Shown here: in pieces, positions 21,487-31,647 of the stretch | Numbering within the stretch: position 1 is the stretch's first letter | How the letters are laid out: the number at the start of each line of letters is the position of its first letter | Assembly (NCBI GenBank): GCA_023935145.1 | Contig: CM043702.1 | Coordinates: 61,813,501 to 61,877,500 of the forward strand | Source: Bretschneidera sinensis | Lineage: Eukaryota > Streptophyta > Magnoliopsida > Brassicales > Akaniaceae | Length of the DNA: 64,000 nt | Direction: 5' to 3' | The notes under the pieces: model-generated | Database searches by the model: none | Told to the model about the DNA's origin: nothing | What the model saw: the letters and a program-made list of their open reading frames with translations, nothing else | Translations under genes and position numbers: made by a program

Positions 21487-24400
21487 TCCTTGACCAGCAC
21501 CCTGCCTTACTTTTTGACCAACACTACCTTGCCTTCCTTCCTGACCAGCACCGTTCGTTCCCTTAACAACACCTTCCCTTCTCCCTGAGTAGCACCCTGC
21601 CTTCCTTCATGACCAGCACCACCCCTTCCCTCTACAGCACTCTCCCTTCCTCCCTGACTAGCACCACTTTGGCATTCCTGACCAGCAACATCCATTCCTT
21701 CATGACTAGCTCCACCACTATTAACACTTTCTCTTCCTTCACCACTAGTTGGAGACCTTTGTGACCTACTCCCTCTTGTTGCTCCACCACCACCACCCCT
21801 TGTTTCCCTACTTTGTCTTCTTCCAGTTCCATCTACCACCACCCTTTCTTCTCTACCACCAAACAATATAAACCAGCCAAGTTAAATAGTAACAAAAATA
21901 CGATGGGGCAAGTGTACATTAGGCCGAACCTCAAAGGGATAAGCGTACATTTACCTTCTTTATTGCTCCTCTATGGCAGGTCCTACTGTTGTACCCAAAC
22001 TGTTTGTAGATGTTGCATTTAACAGTGCAGGACCTTCTACTTTGTATAGCAGGGGCAGCTTCACCAGCTTTTCTCATCTAGTTTTTCTTAGGCCTACTAG
22101 GTCCTCTTCTCAGTGGTGGAGCTTTGATATCTTCTTCCATATTATATGAGGTTAGGTCATGATCTGGCAAGGGATGAATAATCTCACTATAAACCTGTAC
22201 GTAAGTATGGATTGAGTAGTAATCAAGGCAGTAATCCTCTAATTTCTCTCTCTTATACTTATAGATGTAATAAGTTGCATCCTTGCATGGAAAGCTAGTC
22301 TTCATCTAGTGCTGACAACTCCAATTCTTTACTCCTAGATCCACTGCATATATGATTCCATTATCCATCACTTGATATTCATCTCTTCCACTAGGCACCA
22401 TACTACAATTATTTGTTGACTGAATAATCCTATTAAGTTTAGCTTTAGTTTTTGGAGTCACTTTCTCACTTTTCCAGATGCAACCTTTAGCATATCTCTT
22501 TCGGAACCTAAACGTCAGTTTCATCCTTAGACTTTCAAGAAGGTTTAATATTGGTTTGAATCAAATATGTGTCTTGCCTAAAAGAAAGGTTAACTAGATA
22601 AACATCTCCATGTTGGATCTGAGTAGCCTTTCAATCAAGTAATTGCTTTTCTGAAACCATCTTTGTTGAATGCTTTTGCAACCTACCAAAAGTCTGCTCC
22701 CAGCTCAAGCACAAGGAAATTGCCTCTTACTATTGACATGCCTAACACAATTTCTGTGACAGGTATATGGGAAGAACTCAACTACAACATCTAGGATTCC
22801 CTACATGTAAGCAAAACCCTATTTTAGCATATTAATTAAAATGTTGCAGAAATTTAGAAGAATCTATGAATGAGAGTAAAAGTAGAATGTTGCTTAACCT
22901 TTTACTTATCTGACATAAATGTAAGTGACCTCTACAATGTACCTCGCCAATACAATCCCTTAATCACCTATAGAAGAATGTCCAACTTTCTTTACTTTCA
23001 ATCTCAACAATAGCATATGCTACTGGAAACAAACCATTGTTGCCATCAAGTGCTACAACAGACAATAACACCCCACTATATAGACCCCACAAAAAGCAAC
23101 CATCTATTGGCATAAATGTTCTGCAACTATTGAGGAACCCAAGCTTCGTTGCATGGAAGCACACAAATATTATGTTAAACATAGTTGCTTCTTTTTGGTT
23201 CGCTCTCTTGTACACTTGTATTCTCACAATGCTTTCTAGATTCTTTTCTGCTACTAACTTTGCATATTTTCTTAGTTTCCTGAAGGATTCCTTATGCCCA
23301 CTTTTAACTTCCTATTTCACCTTCCTTTAAGCCCTGTACAAATGTTTACCATAAGGATCAATCCCATATTGGCTTATCAGTGTTTCTCTCATTAACTCAT
23401 AGCTTATGCTTGGGTCAGCCTTAGCAATCCATGGTACCCTTATTATTATTCTTATCAGTTCTCACACAGTTATGGGCATCATTCAATATTTTTACCATGA
23501 ATGTAGTCTTGTCTAGTGTTGATGAAGCATAAATTCTCCAGGGACAACCCTAAGACTTGCATAGTGAATTCACCCCCTGTCTATCATTTTTGAGTTTACT
23601 GAAGCTACCATCTTCCATAGGCTTGTATATGTTTGTAGGAATTCTCATATTACTGTCCTATGTCCTTTTTTTTCTCTGTCTCTAGGATCCTCCCCAAATT
23701 CATCCTCATTCATAACACAATCTACTAAATCATAAGACCCTACATCACTCAGTTCATTATTTGACTCCAATTCTATATCATCCACCTCACTATCATCATT
23801 AGACTCACCTCCATCCTCTAACCAATCATCATGACCATCATCTAAAGAGCCATTAGCCTCATCCTCACTGACCTTACCTTGTACCCTTCCTTCAACCCCC
23901 TCACTGAACTCACTTTGTCCCCTTTCTTTAATCCCCATACTACCCTTACCATGTTCTCCTCCTTCAACCCCCGCACTAGCCTAACTTTGGTTCCCTACTT
24001 TAACAACATTAATGCTCCTACCCCAGTCACTTGCTTGAACATCCTCAACCCCCTTACTCTGATCCTTTACTTCAATCGCCTCCTCATTCTCATTGAGGTC
24101 TTCACATTCCTAAACCACATCATTGACTTCATGGTAATCCCAATTAAACCCAACATTACTTTCAAAATTTGTTTCATCAACCCTATAACCCTATGTACCA
24201 TCATCAATTATATTCTCCCTCTTATCCACAATGCACCCACTAGCAACATTGGTTTCATCCATCTCATCACCCCCATGTACTTCAGTTACAACATTATCTT
24301 CATCCACCACAATAGCCATATCCCCAACATCATCATCCAGGTCAATTATATCAACATCATCATTCAACCAAGTTGCATAATCTTTCTTTATCCTTGGTTG

Positions 24401-24660
24401 AGAAAACATTGAGAGAGGATTTCCATCATCAATATAAAAGGAAATTCTCTCAATTCCAGAATAGTATTTAAACACCTCCCTTAAATGTTCATCACACCCT
24501 ACAATTTTACCATTCCCAAATTCAGTTTTCACAACACTAGATTTCACATTCAAATTATTGAAAATATTGTCCGAAAGTGTCAAATAACAGTAATTTTTAG
24601 AGAACAGTATTGATAACCTTTGGTTGCATGTCATCTTTAAAGAAGAAGTGGAGGTCATGA
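21487..24660 (-). pseudogene. MULE transposase (MuDR-type)
   Basis: Catalyses cut-and-paste transposition. Minus strand, N to C: an N-terminal region with REVFKYYSGIERISFYIDDG (about 24475) as in MULE proteins; a long acidic stretch (23640-24420); the MULE transposase core near 22964-23227 with FMPIDGCFLWGLYSGVLLSV then ALDGNNGLFPVAYAIVEIES, carrying the first DDE Asp in PIDG; a SWIM region at 22080-22520 (PSGRDEYQV, VDLGVKNWSC, PC.DA, PLPDHD) whose Cys/His pattern is damaged (NWSC for CSC, PCKD for PCxH); a RRGPSRPKK basic segment; a degenerate zinc knuckle near 22000; and a Gly/Glu/Arg-rich repetitive tail (21490-21870). Multiple stops and frameshifts. The 5' leader is separated from it by the copia insertion at 24888. 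Confidence 0.82.
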
Positions 24661-24887
24661 ATCACCTCCATATTAACATGGTAAAGGACAACAAACCCAA
24701 TTTCAATGTATAAGTGGACAACAACGGAAAGTAAAATTTCAATTTTAAAAGTCCAACTATGTTTATCCCAACTTTTGAAGCATATATGGACAACAATGAA
24801 AAGTGGACCCCAAACAATGTAGAGCAACCAAAGGCAAAGTGGACACCAAACAATGTATAGCAACCAAAGGCAAAGTGGATAACAAAC

Positions 24888-25023
24888 TGTTGGGATTTAT
24901 CTAAGAATTAAATGGTTGGATGATGAGGTTTCAGCACCCTTTGGCGTTGCAGCACAAGGAATGTGTGCCGCAGCCTCTAGCAAAGGAGGAAATTCGTCCA
25001 TCAGGTGTGCGCCGCGGCACAAG
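24888..25023 (+). repeat. copia element 3 5' LTR, segment 1
   Basis: Aligns with 35688-35825 of the 3' LTR (ATTTATCTAAGAATTAAA / ATTTGTCTAAGAATTAAA). Contains the start of the GC-rich block (GTGTGCCGCAGCC, GTGCGCCGCGGCAC). Broken at about 25023 by gag-only element A. Confidence 0.85.
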
Positions 25024-26592
25024 GATTACCTCCACCCGACACGCACAGCCACACCATCATGCATCATGTTTCCAGCCAATACTCGCCAATTAGATCTTAA
25101 ACCAGGGATGATTCATTTACTCCCTACATTTCATGGGTTGGATAATGAAAACCCATATGTGCACATTAGAGAGTTTGAGGAAGTAGTCGCGACTTTTCAT
25201 AGTCAAGACGAAACCGATGACATTGTGAGGCTTAAGTTCTTTCCTTTCGCTTTGAAGGATAGAGCTAAAAGTTGGTTATATTCACTTAGACCACGATCTA
25301 TTGGGTCATGGACTAAAAGGACTCGAATATTTTTTAATAAATACTTTCCCCAACATAAGACCAATACTTTAAAAAGGCAAATCTCCGCCTTTGTACAAAA
25401 GGACAGCGAGATTTTGTATCAGTCTTGGGAGAGATTTAAAGAGTTATTGAGTATGTGCCCTCACCATGGGTATGAGAATTGAAGCTTAATGAGCTATTTT
25501 TATGAGGGACTTACATATAGAGAGCATCAATTTGTAAAGATGATGTGTAATGGTGAGTTTTTAGACAAAGATCCTGATGAGGCCATAGAGTACCTCAATG
25601 AGCTTGTTGAAAAAGCTCACACTTGGACTGGACCTAGTGCTACTGAAAGCACAAATAGGTCATGACCTATAGGGAACCCAAATGGTGGTGGAATTTATCA
25701 TCTTGGGGAAAAGGATAACCTCAAGGCCAAGGTCAAGATGCTCACCAGGGAACTAGAGGCATTAAAAACTAAATGCTCAAAGCCAACACACATGGCTAAC
25801 CATGCCGAATCTTTGAAACCATGTTTTGTGTGTGGCGGGGTAGGTCATCCCGCTCAAGAGTGCCCCACATTTGTTGATATGAGAGGGATGTATGAGGAAC
25901 AATGTAATGCCTTAGAAATGTACACCAAGCCTTTTACACGCTTCTCTAATACCTATAAACCAGGATGGCGCGATAACCCCACCTTCAGTTGGAAATCTGA
26001 AAATCAGCAGCTTGCACAACCCCCTAATTCATATTCTGCACCATATCATGCACCTTTATCTTCTAGGAGTCCTTTAGAAGACACTTTGCATGATTTTATT
26101 GAGGCACAGGGTAAAACTAATCAAAGACTTGAATCTTTGATTACGCAGGTTATTGAAGAACATAAGGAGATAAAGAGCCAAGTGTCCAAGTTGATGAGCT
26201 ACTTAAGTGTGACTGAGCGAGGTAAGTTCCCTTCTCAAGCTCAGTCCACATCCCATGGTCAACACCTAGCACAAAAGAATTTGAAGGAGGTGAATGCCAT
26301 TGAGACACTGAGGGGTAAGTCATTACACATCCCAACAACGGAAAAATCAGAGGATGTGGATGAAAGCCATCAAGCACAAGCATACATGATTGACTCATTC
26401 ATAGAAAAGGTCCAATACTTTAATCCATTTGAGTCCACCCTCATCCATGGCTTCACCAATGCATACATCGAGCCAGAATTTTTGGATGTTACTGATGACA
26501 TCTTTGAGGCCCCCCAAAAGCATATAAGCACCAAATTTGGCTATGACGCAGTGGCGGATGCATTCAACCTATGTTTTTCAAGGAGGGAATAA
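25024..26592 (+). pseudogene. gag of element A, without protease
   Basis: One plus frame of about 520 codons with TGA stops at 25480 and about 25663. Order: capsid-like Retrotrans_gag domain (LHPTRTATPSCIMFP at 25029, LKFFPFALKDRAKSWLYSL near 25232, W....FFNKYFP near 25330), a Glu/Lys helix region (LKAKVKMLTRELEALKTK), zinc knuckle CFVCGGVGHPAQEC at about 25831 (intact CX2CX4HX4C), a second helical region (EEHKEIKSQVSKLMSYL), EVNAIETLRGK, then directly a tail HGFTNAYIEPEFLDVTDDI and FNLCFSRRE-stop. Elements C and D have an aspartic protease between the last two parts; here it is absent in frame. Confidence 0.8.
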
Positions 26593-28250
26593 GAGCGTCT
26601 GGCTGAAGACATAAAACTTAGTGCTTATGGGAGGCAACCCACAACGTATCCTTTTATTTTTATTGTTTTTTTATATTTCTTTTTTTTATTGTTTATTATT
26701 ATTATCTTGTTGTTTTCCAGTTTTACTTTCGTATTTCTTTTTCAGGGACAAAAATACGAAGCAGTTCAAATGGTGGAGCACAATTTTCAGCTTCTGTGAA
26801 CCTTTGGCTACAAGGGGAGTTTCCTTTACTCTTTCTTTTACATTGAGGTCAATGCAATTTTTAAGTTTGGGGTGGAGGAAACACATCTCTTTGTTTCTAT
26901 ATTCTTTATTTCCATACATTTTTTTTCTTTTTCCATTGAACTGCTTGGTGTCATTTTCCCTCTCTTTTTGTTTTAAGCATGCTTTGTGGTTGCCTTAGAG
27001 TTAATTCACATGTCAATGATATAAACTTAATTGAGATAGCAGATAACATTTAGAAGGAGTTAAATTTAGTTTCGATTTGAAATTAATTTAAATATCAATC
27101 TTCATTTGGTTTGAGACTCTAGTTTGTGGTAAGATTGTATGATTAGTCTATCACATCTAGATAAATTTTATGTGTGATAATTTTGTGAATATTTTTGCGG
27201 TCTCGACAAGCTCTAGAACTTACTTGATAATCACTTGAGGCGAATTCCTAGAATGCACACTACTTAGGATATGATATAGGCCATTTTTGAACTGTTTGAG
27301 CCTTTCAAACCTACCGTTGCTATACTTATCACTTGTCACCTATTTGAGCCTTTTTCTTGAAAAGAAAAATTGAGCCTTGCTTCTTTCGATAAACCATTTA
27401 CTTACCTTTATGAGCCTAAAAATTTTTATCCTTACCTTTCTTTTAAAAGAACTTAGTTATACACATGTTGTGAGAAGCACTTAAAAGGAGTAAGGGTGGA
27501 AATATGAAAAAAATATCACTACCGCAACCCAAGTACATTAAAGGAGATAAGTTGGGGGTCGTGGAAAAGAAAAGAAAAAAAAATGAAAAAGAAGGTGAAT
27601 GGTTATGTGCCAAAAAAAAAAGAATTATGGCAAAGAAAGAAGAAAGAAAGAAAAGAAAAAAAATGGTGATTTGTTGAAAGAAATGGTCGAAAAATAGTTG
27701 AAAGAGTTGGGTGTTGAAGTAAGGTTATCCAGTGCTTAAAGAGTTATGTTCAAAACTAAGAGATTAAGTTCTTCTACTTGTTGAATCCTTCTCGTTCTTT
27801 CTTAACCTTTACCTTAGCCTAACGTTATAAGCTTATTAAAGACCTTTTGATCCAATGTAGTGTGATTTTTCTACAATAGTGGAGAGTGATTTGAAAAGTG
27901 AGCCTATAGAGCTTGTTTTTGTGATTGATGTCACGCAATTTATTATGTTTTTAGAGGCCAAGATTTGTATTCACAAATATTACGCATAAAATCATCCGGG
28001 TGTTCGGATTAATGGTTTGTGGTAAGATGGATGTTAAGAGTCAATAATGATTTTAAGATTGATGTTTGGATTACTTTTGGACTTAGGTGAAATTTAATGA
28101 TTCTATGTGGCATATATTATGTGCAAATTTTGAGACAAAAAGTGAATTACTCTTGGTTCAACGCTAGCATTGCTTTACTTTGTTTTTAACTCTTACCATA
28201 GAATTCATCTCTTATTTTCGCTTCAATGGCTAGGGACTAGCAATAAGTTG
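26593..28250 (+). other. 3' untranslated region of element A
   Basis: Non-coding DNA between gag and LTR. At 26600-26660 stands the group motif GCTGAAGAC..AAACTTAG then GGGAGGCAACCC. 26841-26880 holds a small hairpin (arms CATTG/CAATG) followed by TTTTTAAGTTTGGGGTGGAG. A purine-rich tract (AAAGAAAAGAAAAAA-like) spans about 27540-27670. GGCTAGGGACTAGC (28228-28241) lies just before the LTR. The long hydrophobic frame at 26621-26998 is discussed under findings. Confidence 0.65.
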
Positions 28251-29691
28251 TGATGAGAGTCGTAAAATGCATCTAAACAATACTTAATTGTTAGCATTTT
28301 AGGGTTGATCGAGGTTGGAATTACACTTTTATACCTTAATAACTCTAAAGTGTTATTCTTGAATCGTTAACTTATTTCAGTGCATTTTCAGGTACTTTGA
28401 TCCTTAAAAAAGAGATAGAAAAGCTATCATCATTTTAAACACGAAGCTTCAATGAATACTCGAGTGAGATAATGGTCGCGGAAGAGCTAAGATGAAGAGA
28501 AACCAAGAAAGGAGATTTACTAAATTGCTAGAATTGCCCGTACAGATCAATCATATTTGAAAATTAAACTGTATTGATGCAAGAAGAACCAGGAGATGAG
28601 CCATATATGCTTAGAAAGATCCAGAAGTCTATTTTCTGGAGAATTTTACGGCTTATAAAAATGATTTTTCTAGAGAAAGTTACGGTAGTTTTAGTAGACA
28701 AAGGTCAGGCTGTGCGGGATTTCATTGTGATTTTGGGCTTAAATCCCACATCCCACATCGATTTGAAAACACATTTCTATATCCCACATCCTACATCAGA
28801 TTGGAAACACATTGCACTCATGGTATTTCCCTATAAAAGGCCTACTCCACGTCAGCTTTGAGGCATCAATCGGAGCTCATCTAAAATCATCAGAGAGTGA
28901 ATCCAGAGGTCCTTTAGGAGCAATCCAGAGGGCTTTTAGGACGAATACGAAGTATAATTTTGGAGGGCAAGCTGAGGAATAGCCGAAGCTTTCGCTACCA
29001 AGGAGGAGATGATCGTTGAGAGGCCGGAATCAACTCAAAGAAGCATGAGCTCCATAGCCGGCTAGTCTCCAAGCAAGGCGAAGGGATGAATCCCTAGGTG
29101 TAGTTGTTCTTATTTTCCTTTATTTGATTCAGTTGTAGTTTGGTATTATTTTCATTAAATATTGTTATGTTTTATTCTTTAATTTAATTAATAGATTTTT
29201 ATTAGTCCGGTGATTGTATGCTTCTTTTCCATATAAGTCTAGTAATGCTCTTCTTATGTGTATTTGTTTGTGAATGATTGAGTATGGTAGATCTCTTTTA
29301 TAGATTTTTCCATTGCTATGGTATTGTCATTTAGATATATCATCGTCTCTTGACAATTTATAAGTTAGGTCATGTGTGCTTGAAAGTAAAGAATAATTCA
29401 TATCAATTACATTTGGGTTTATACATGCGCTTTAATTGAATATTTGCCGATTGCCTGTTTGGGATGTGAAACTTGCAATCAAGATAAAAACAACTGAATC
29501 AAGTTAAGATTAGGGCAACGAACCTAGAGAGGATTTCTGGAACCTTGTTGTTTCTTTATTATACTATCCTTCACACAATTTTCATAAAATCAACAATTCA
29601 CATATTTTCTTTTGTAATTAACTTGTTTCCCTATGGAATCGACACCCTAAAGCTGTACTACAATAACCGTGTTATACTTTGGGCGTAATCA
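28251..29691 (+). repeat. 3' LTR of element A (1441 bp)
   Basis: Opens TGATGAGAGTCGTAAAATGC and ends GGGCGTAATCA, the same ends as the LTRs of element E (TGATGAGAGCC..., ...GGGCATAATCA on the minus strand). Promoter-like CTATAAAAGG near 28831. GC-rich array of the E LTR is largely missing here. Confidence 0.8.
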
Positions 29692-30078
29692 GCACCACAA
29701 CCCAGGCCTTGTGCGTCGCGGCCCCAAACACATGGGAGGTTTTTGCTCTGTGTGCATTGCAGCTTGCCCTGTTTTGGGCCGCGGTGCCAGGCACACCTGA
29801 TGCCTTTGGTCAGCACTTTGAAATGATGTGTGGGACTTGTTTAAAATGCACAGGATCACTTAGAGAGCCATGTTTCTTTGATTCTTGAGATCTAAGGGTT
29901 AAGATTGGTTTCAAGATTAGCTAAGGTAGTTATTGCTCTATATAAAGGGTTATCTAGGAGCAATAACACACACAACAAGAAAGACACAAGAGTGTAAAAA
30001 CACAAGTGTCAAGAGAGAAACACAAGAAGAGATCTCATTTCAAGAGTGGTTGGTGTTGAGAGAGATAGGCTCTCAAAA
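29692..30078 (+). repeat. copia element 3 5' LTR, segment 2
   Basis: Continues the LTR with GCACCACAACCCAGGCCTTG, matching 35857-36210 of the 3' LTR. Holds the rest of the GC-rich block and the TATA box TATATAAAGGG (29939-29949). Stops at CTCTCAAA near 30078. Confidence 0.85.
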
Positions 30079-31097
30079 AGTAACCTCTTTTGAAAATAAT
30101 GGTTCGGGTCTTATTTTGGAAATCAGGGTTTCAAGATGTCCTCAGAACCCTATAAATAGACTTTTAAAATAGAGAAAAGATATCTCCCTTTTAGTTTAGT
30201 TTTTGTTCAGGGAGACCGGAGGCTGGACAAGCTCGAAGGGGATTTCAAAGAGGAATTGACGACTTGTCTAGGGAGTTCTCTCGGGCTTCTTCTTTCCTTT
30301 GTTATTTTACATTATGATGTTGTTTAGCATCACAACTATATGTAACTAACTTTCTAGTAAGGGCTTGATTGAAGCCTTAATTATGTTTACTCAATAAATT
30401 CAGTATTGGTGCCTTTGCGATATTTTTGTCGTGATGCTTAACTTGATTAATGCCTATTTTTATTTAAATTCCTCATATGTGTGTGTCTGATCAACGTATG
30501 CATGTGGTATGGATTAGTTAGTTGAATCAATTTAGATGACCGAGTCCTGGGTTGAACAATAGCAACAAAAAATATCCACGCCAGGTTCTTGGGTTAATCA
30601 ACATAGGAAACCGGGAGTAGATACCATTCCTTAGGTCTCGTGTGGTTGTCGATTTCCATAGATCTTATACTCTCTTAAGGAACAACTCAGTTACACCATG
30701 CTGAATCCCTTAAGAAAGAAAAGAGTTAGAGTAGATACCATGCCTAACTCGTTGCTTAGGGAAATCAATAGCTTAAGGAGTAAATACCATGCCCTTAGGT
30801 TGACAAACATTAGGTACTCATGACATGAGTAAAGCATTGGCATACTGTTTTGTTGTGGTAGCATGGTTAATGGTGGATATCAAGTCCCTACACCTTATCT
30901 TTATTAAATTCCAACTCAATATTTATTTCTCTTATTTTTATTTTATTATTGCGAAACTAATTCTAAATCAAAATTTACCAATCCCTACGGAGATGATCTT
31001 GCATTTGCACACTATACTCCTAAGTTGACCTTGTGCACTTGCAAGTAAAAAAAATCTGATTAATCGCTTATTTATTTATGTAGATAATCACACAACA
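30079..31097 (+). repeat. 5'-truncated LTR of C/D-type gypsy element
   Basis: Plus-orientation LTR piece ending CACACAACA, the same end as the LTRs of C and D. Shared words include ATGGTTCGGGTCTTATTTTGG (split: ATGGTTCGGG, TCTTATTTTGG), CTATAAATAGA, GGGCTTGATTGAAGCC and the repeated GAGTAGATACCATGCC. The first ~340 bp of the LTR are absent. Compared with the 3' copia LTR, about 28 bp of host LTR are missing at the left junction, so a deletion across insertion and host is likely. Confidence 0.8.
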
Positions 31098-31433
31098 ATA
31101 GTATACAAGATTGGGGATTCAAGGGCTTTGTAATTGGAATTTTCTTGGGGAAAATTCCAGGGAAACACTCAGTTCTTATCACTTTCTTTTCTCTTCTTTC
31201 ATTCTTTAAGAACAAGAGGGTTCTTGAAGGGGTGTTGCTGTAATTGTAAGAACTCATTGATTTAGTGCAGAGAGCCAGGAGGTGCTCATTGGGACGTAGG
31301 CAAATTGTAGAACCTCGATAACAATTGCTTGTGTTCTTTCTTTGATGGTTTGATTCCTGTTTATTACAAGTCATTCTGGATGTGGGTGTTTGAAGGTCAC
31401 CACCTGGGATTCTTAAGAGGTGATTTTCCAACA
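31098..31433 (+). repeat. copia element 3 5' LTR, segment 3
   Basis: Resumes GTATACAAGATTGGGGATTC and runs to CCAACA at 31433, matching 36238-36580. Contains AATTGTAGAACCTCGATAAC, the plus version of the conserved segment seen in LTRs 1 and 2. Confidence 0.85.
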
Positions 31434-31434
31434 G

Positions 31435-31647
31435 TGGTATCAGAGCTAGAACAGGGGGTATCAAAGCAAGACTCCAATAATCAAAGGAAACTTCTTGGGT
31501 GATTCAAGAACGGTGCTGGGATCAAGATCTGATCGGGTTCTTGAGGTTCAAGAATGCTGTTGTGATCAAGATTTGATTGTGTTCTTGAGATTTAGAAGTT
31601 GGAAAGCAATTGTGGGTGCTGCATAAATCTGGGATTTTTTCCGCAAG
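31435..31647 (+). other. primer site and leader, copia element 3
   Basis: TGGTATCAGAGC at 31435-31446 is a perfect initiator-Met tRNA primer site; a second near-copy, GGTATCAAAGC, is at 31457-31467. The leader then has one good and one weaker repeat of the CAAGAACGG/GTTCTTGAGG unit, forming an inverted repeat with arms GTTCTTGA (31537) and TCAAGAA (31548). Confidence 0.85.

Larger units (their letters stand above)
25024..29691 (+). mobile_element. gypsy-type gag-only element A, 5'-truncated
   Basis: Inserted in the copia LTR. It starts inside gag (no 5' LTR, primer site or gag N-terminus), has a gag-like frame (25024-26592), an untranslated region (26593-28250) and an apparently complete 3' LTR (28251-29691). 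Its LTR and gag relate it to element E. The copia LTR resumes at 29692, about 15-20 bases further on than it left, so a deletion probably removed the 5' half together with a little copia DNA. No reverse transcriptase, RNase H or integrase. Confidence 0.75.

Noticed and set aside
22078..22305. Separate small gene ending RRGPSRPKKN
   Set aside because: It is the continuation of the MULE transposase after a stop, following the SWIM region.
23879..24412. 177-codon plus-strand frame rich in Pro, Thr, Ile, Leu
   Set aside because: Antisense of the acidic region of the MULE transposase; no domain, and composition follows from the Asp/Glu codons on the other strand.
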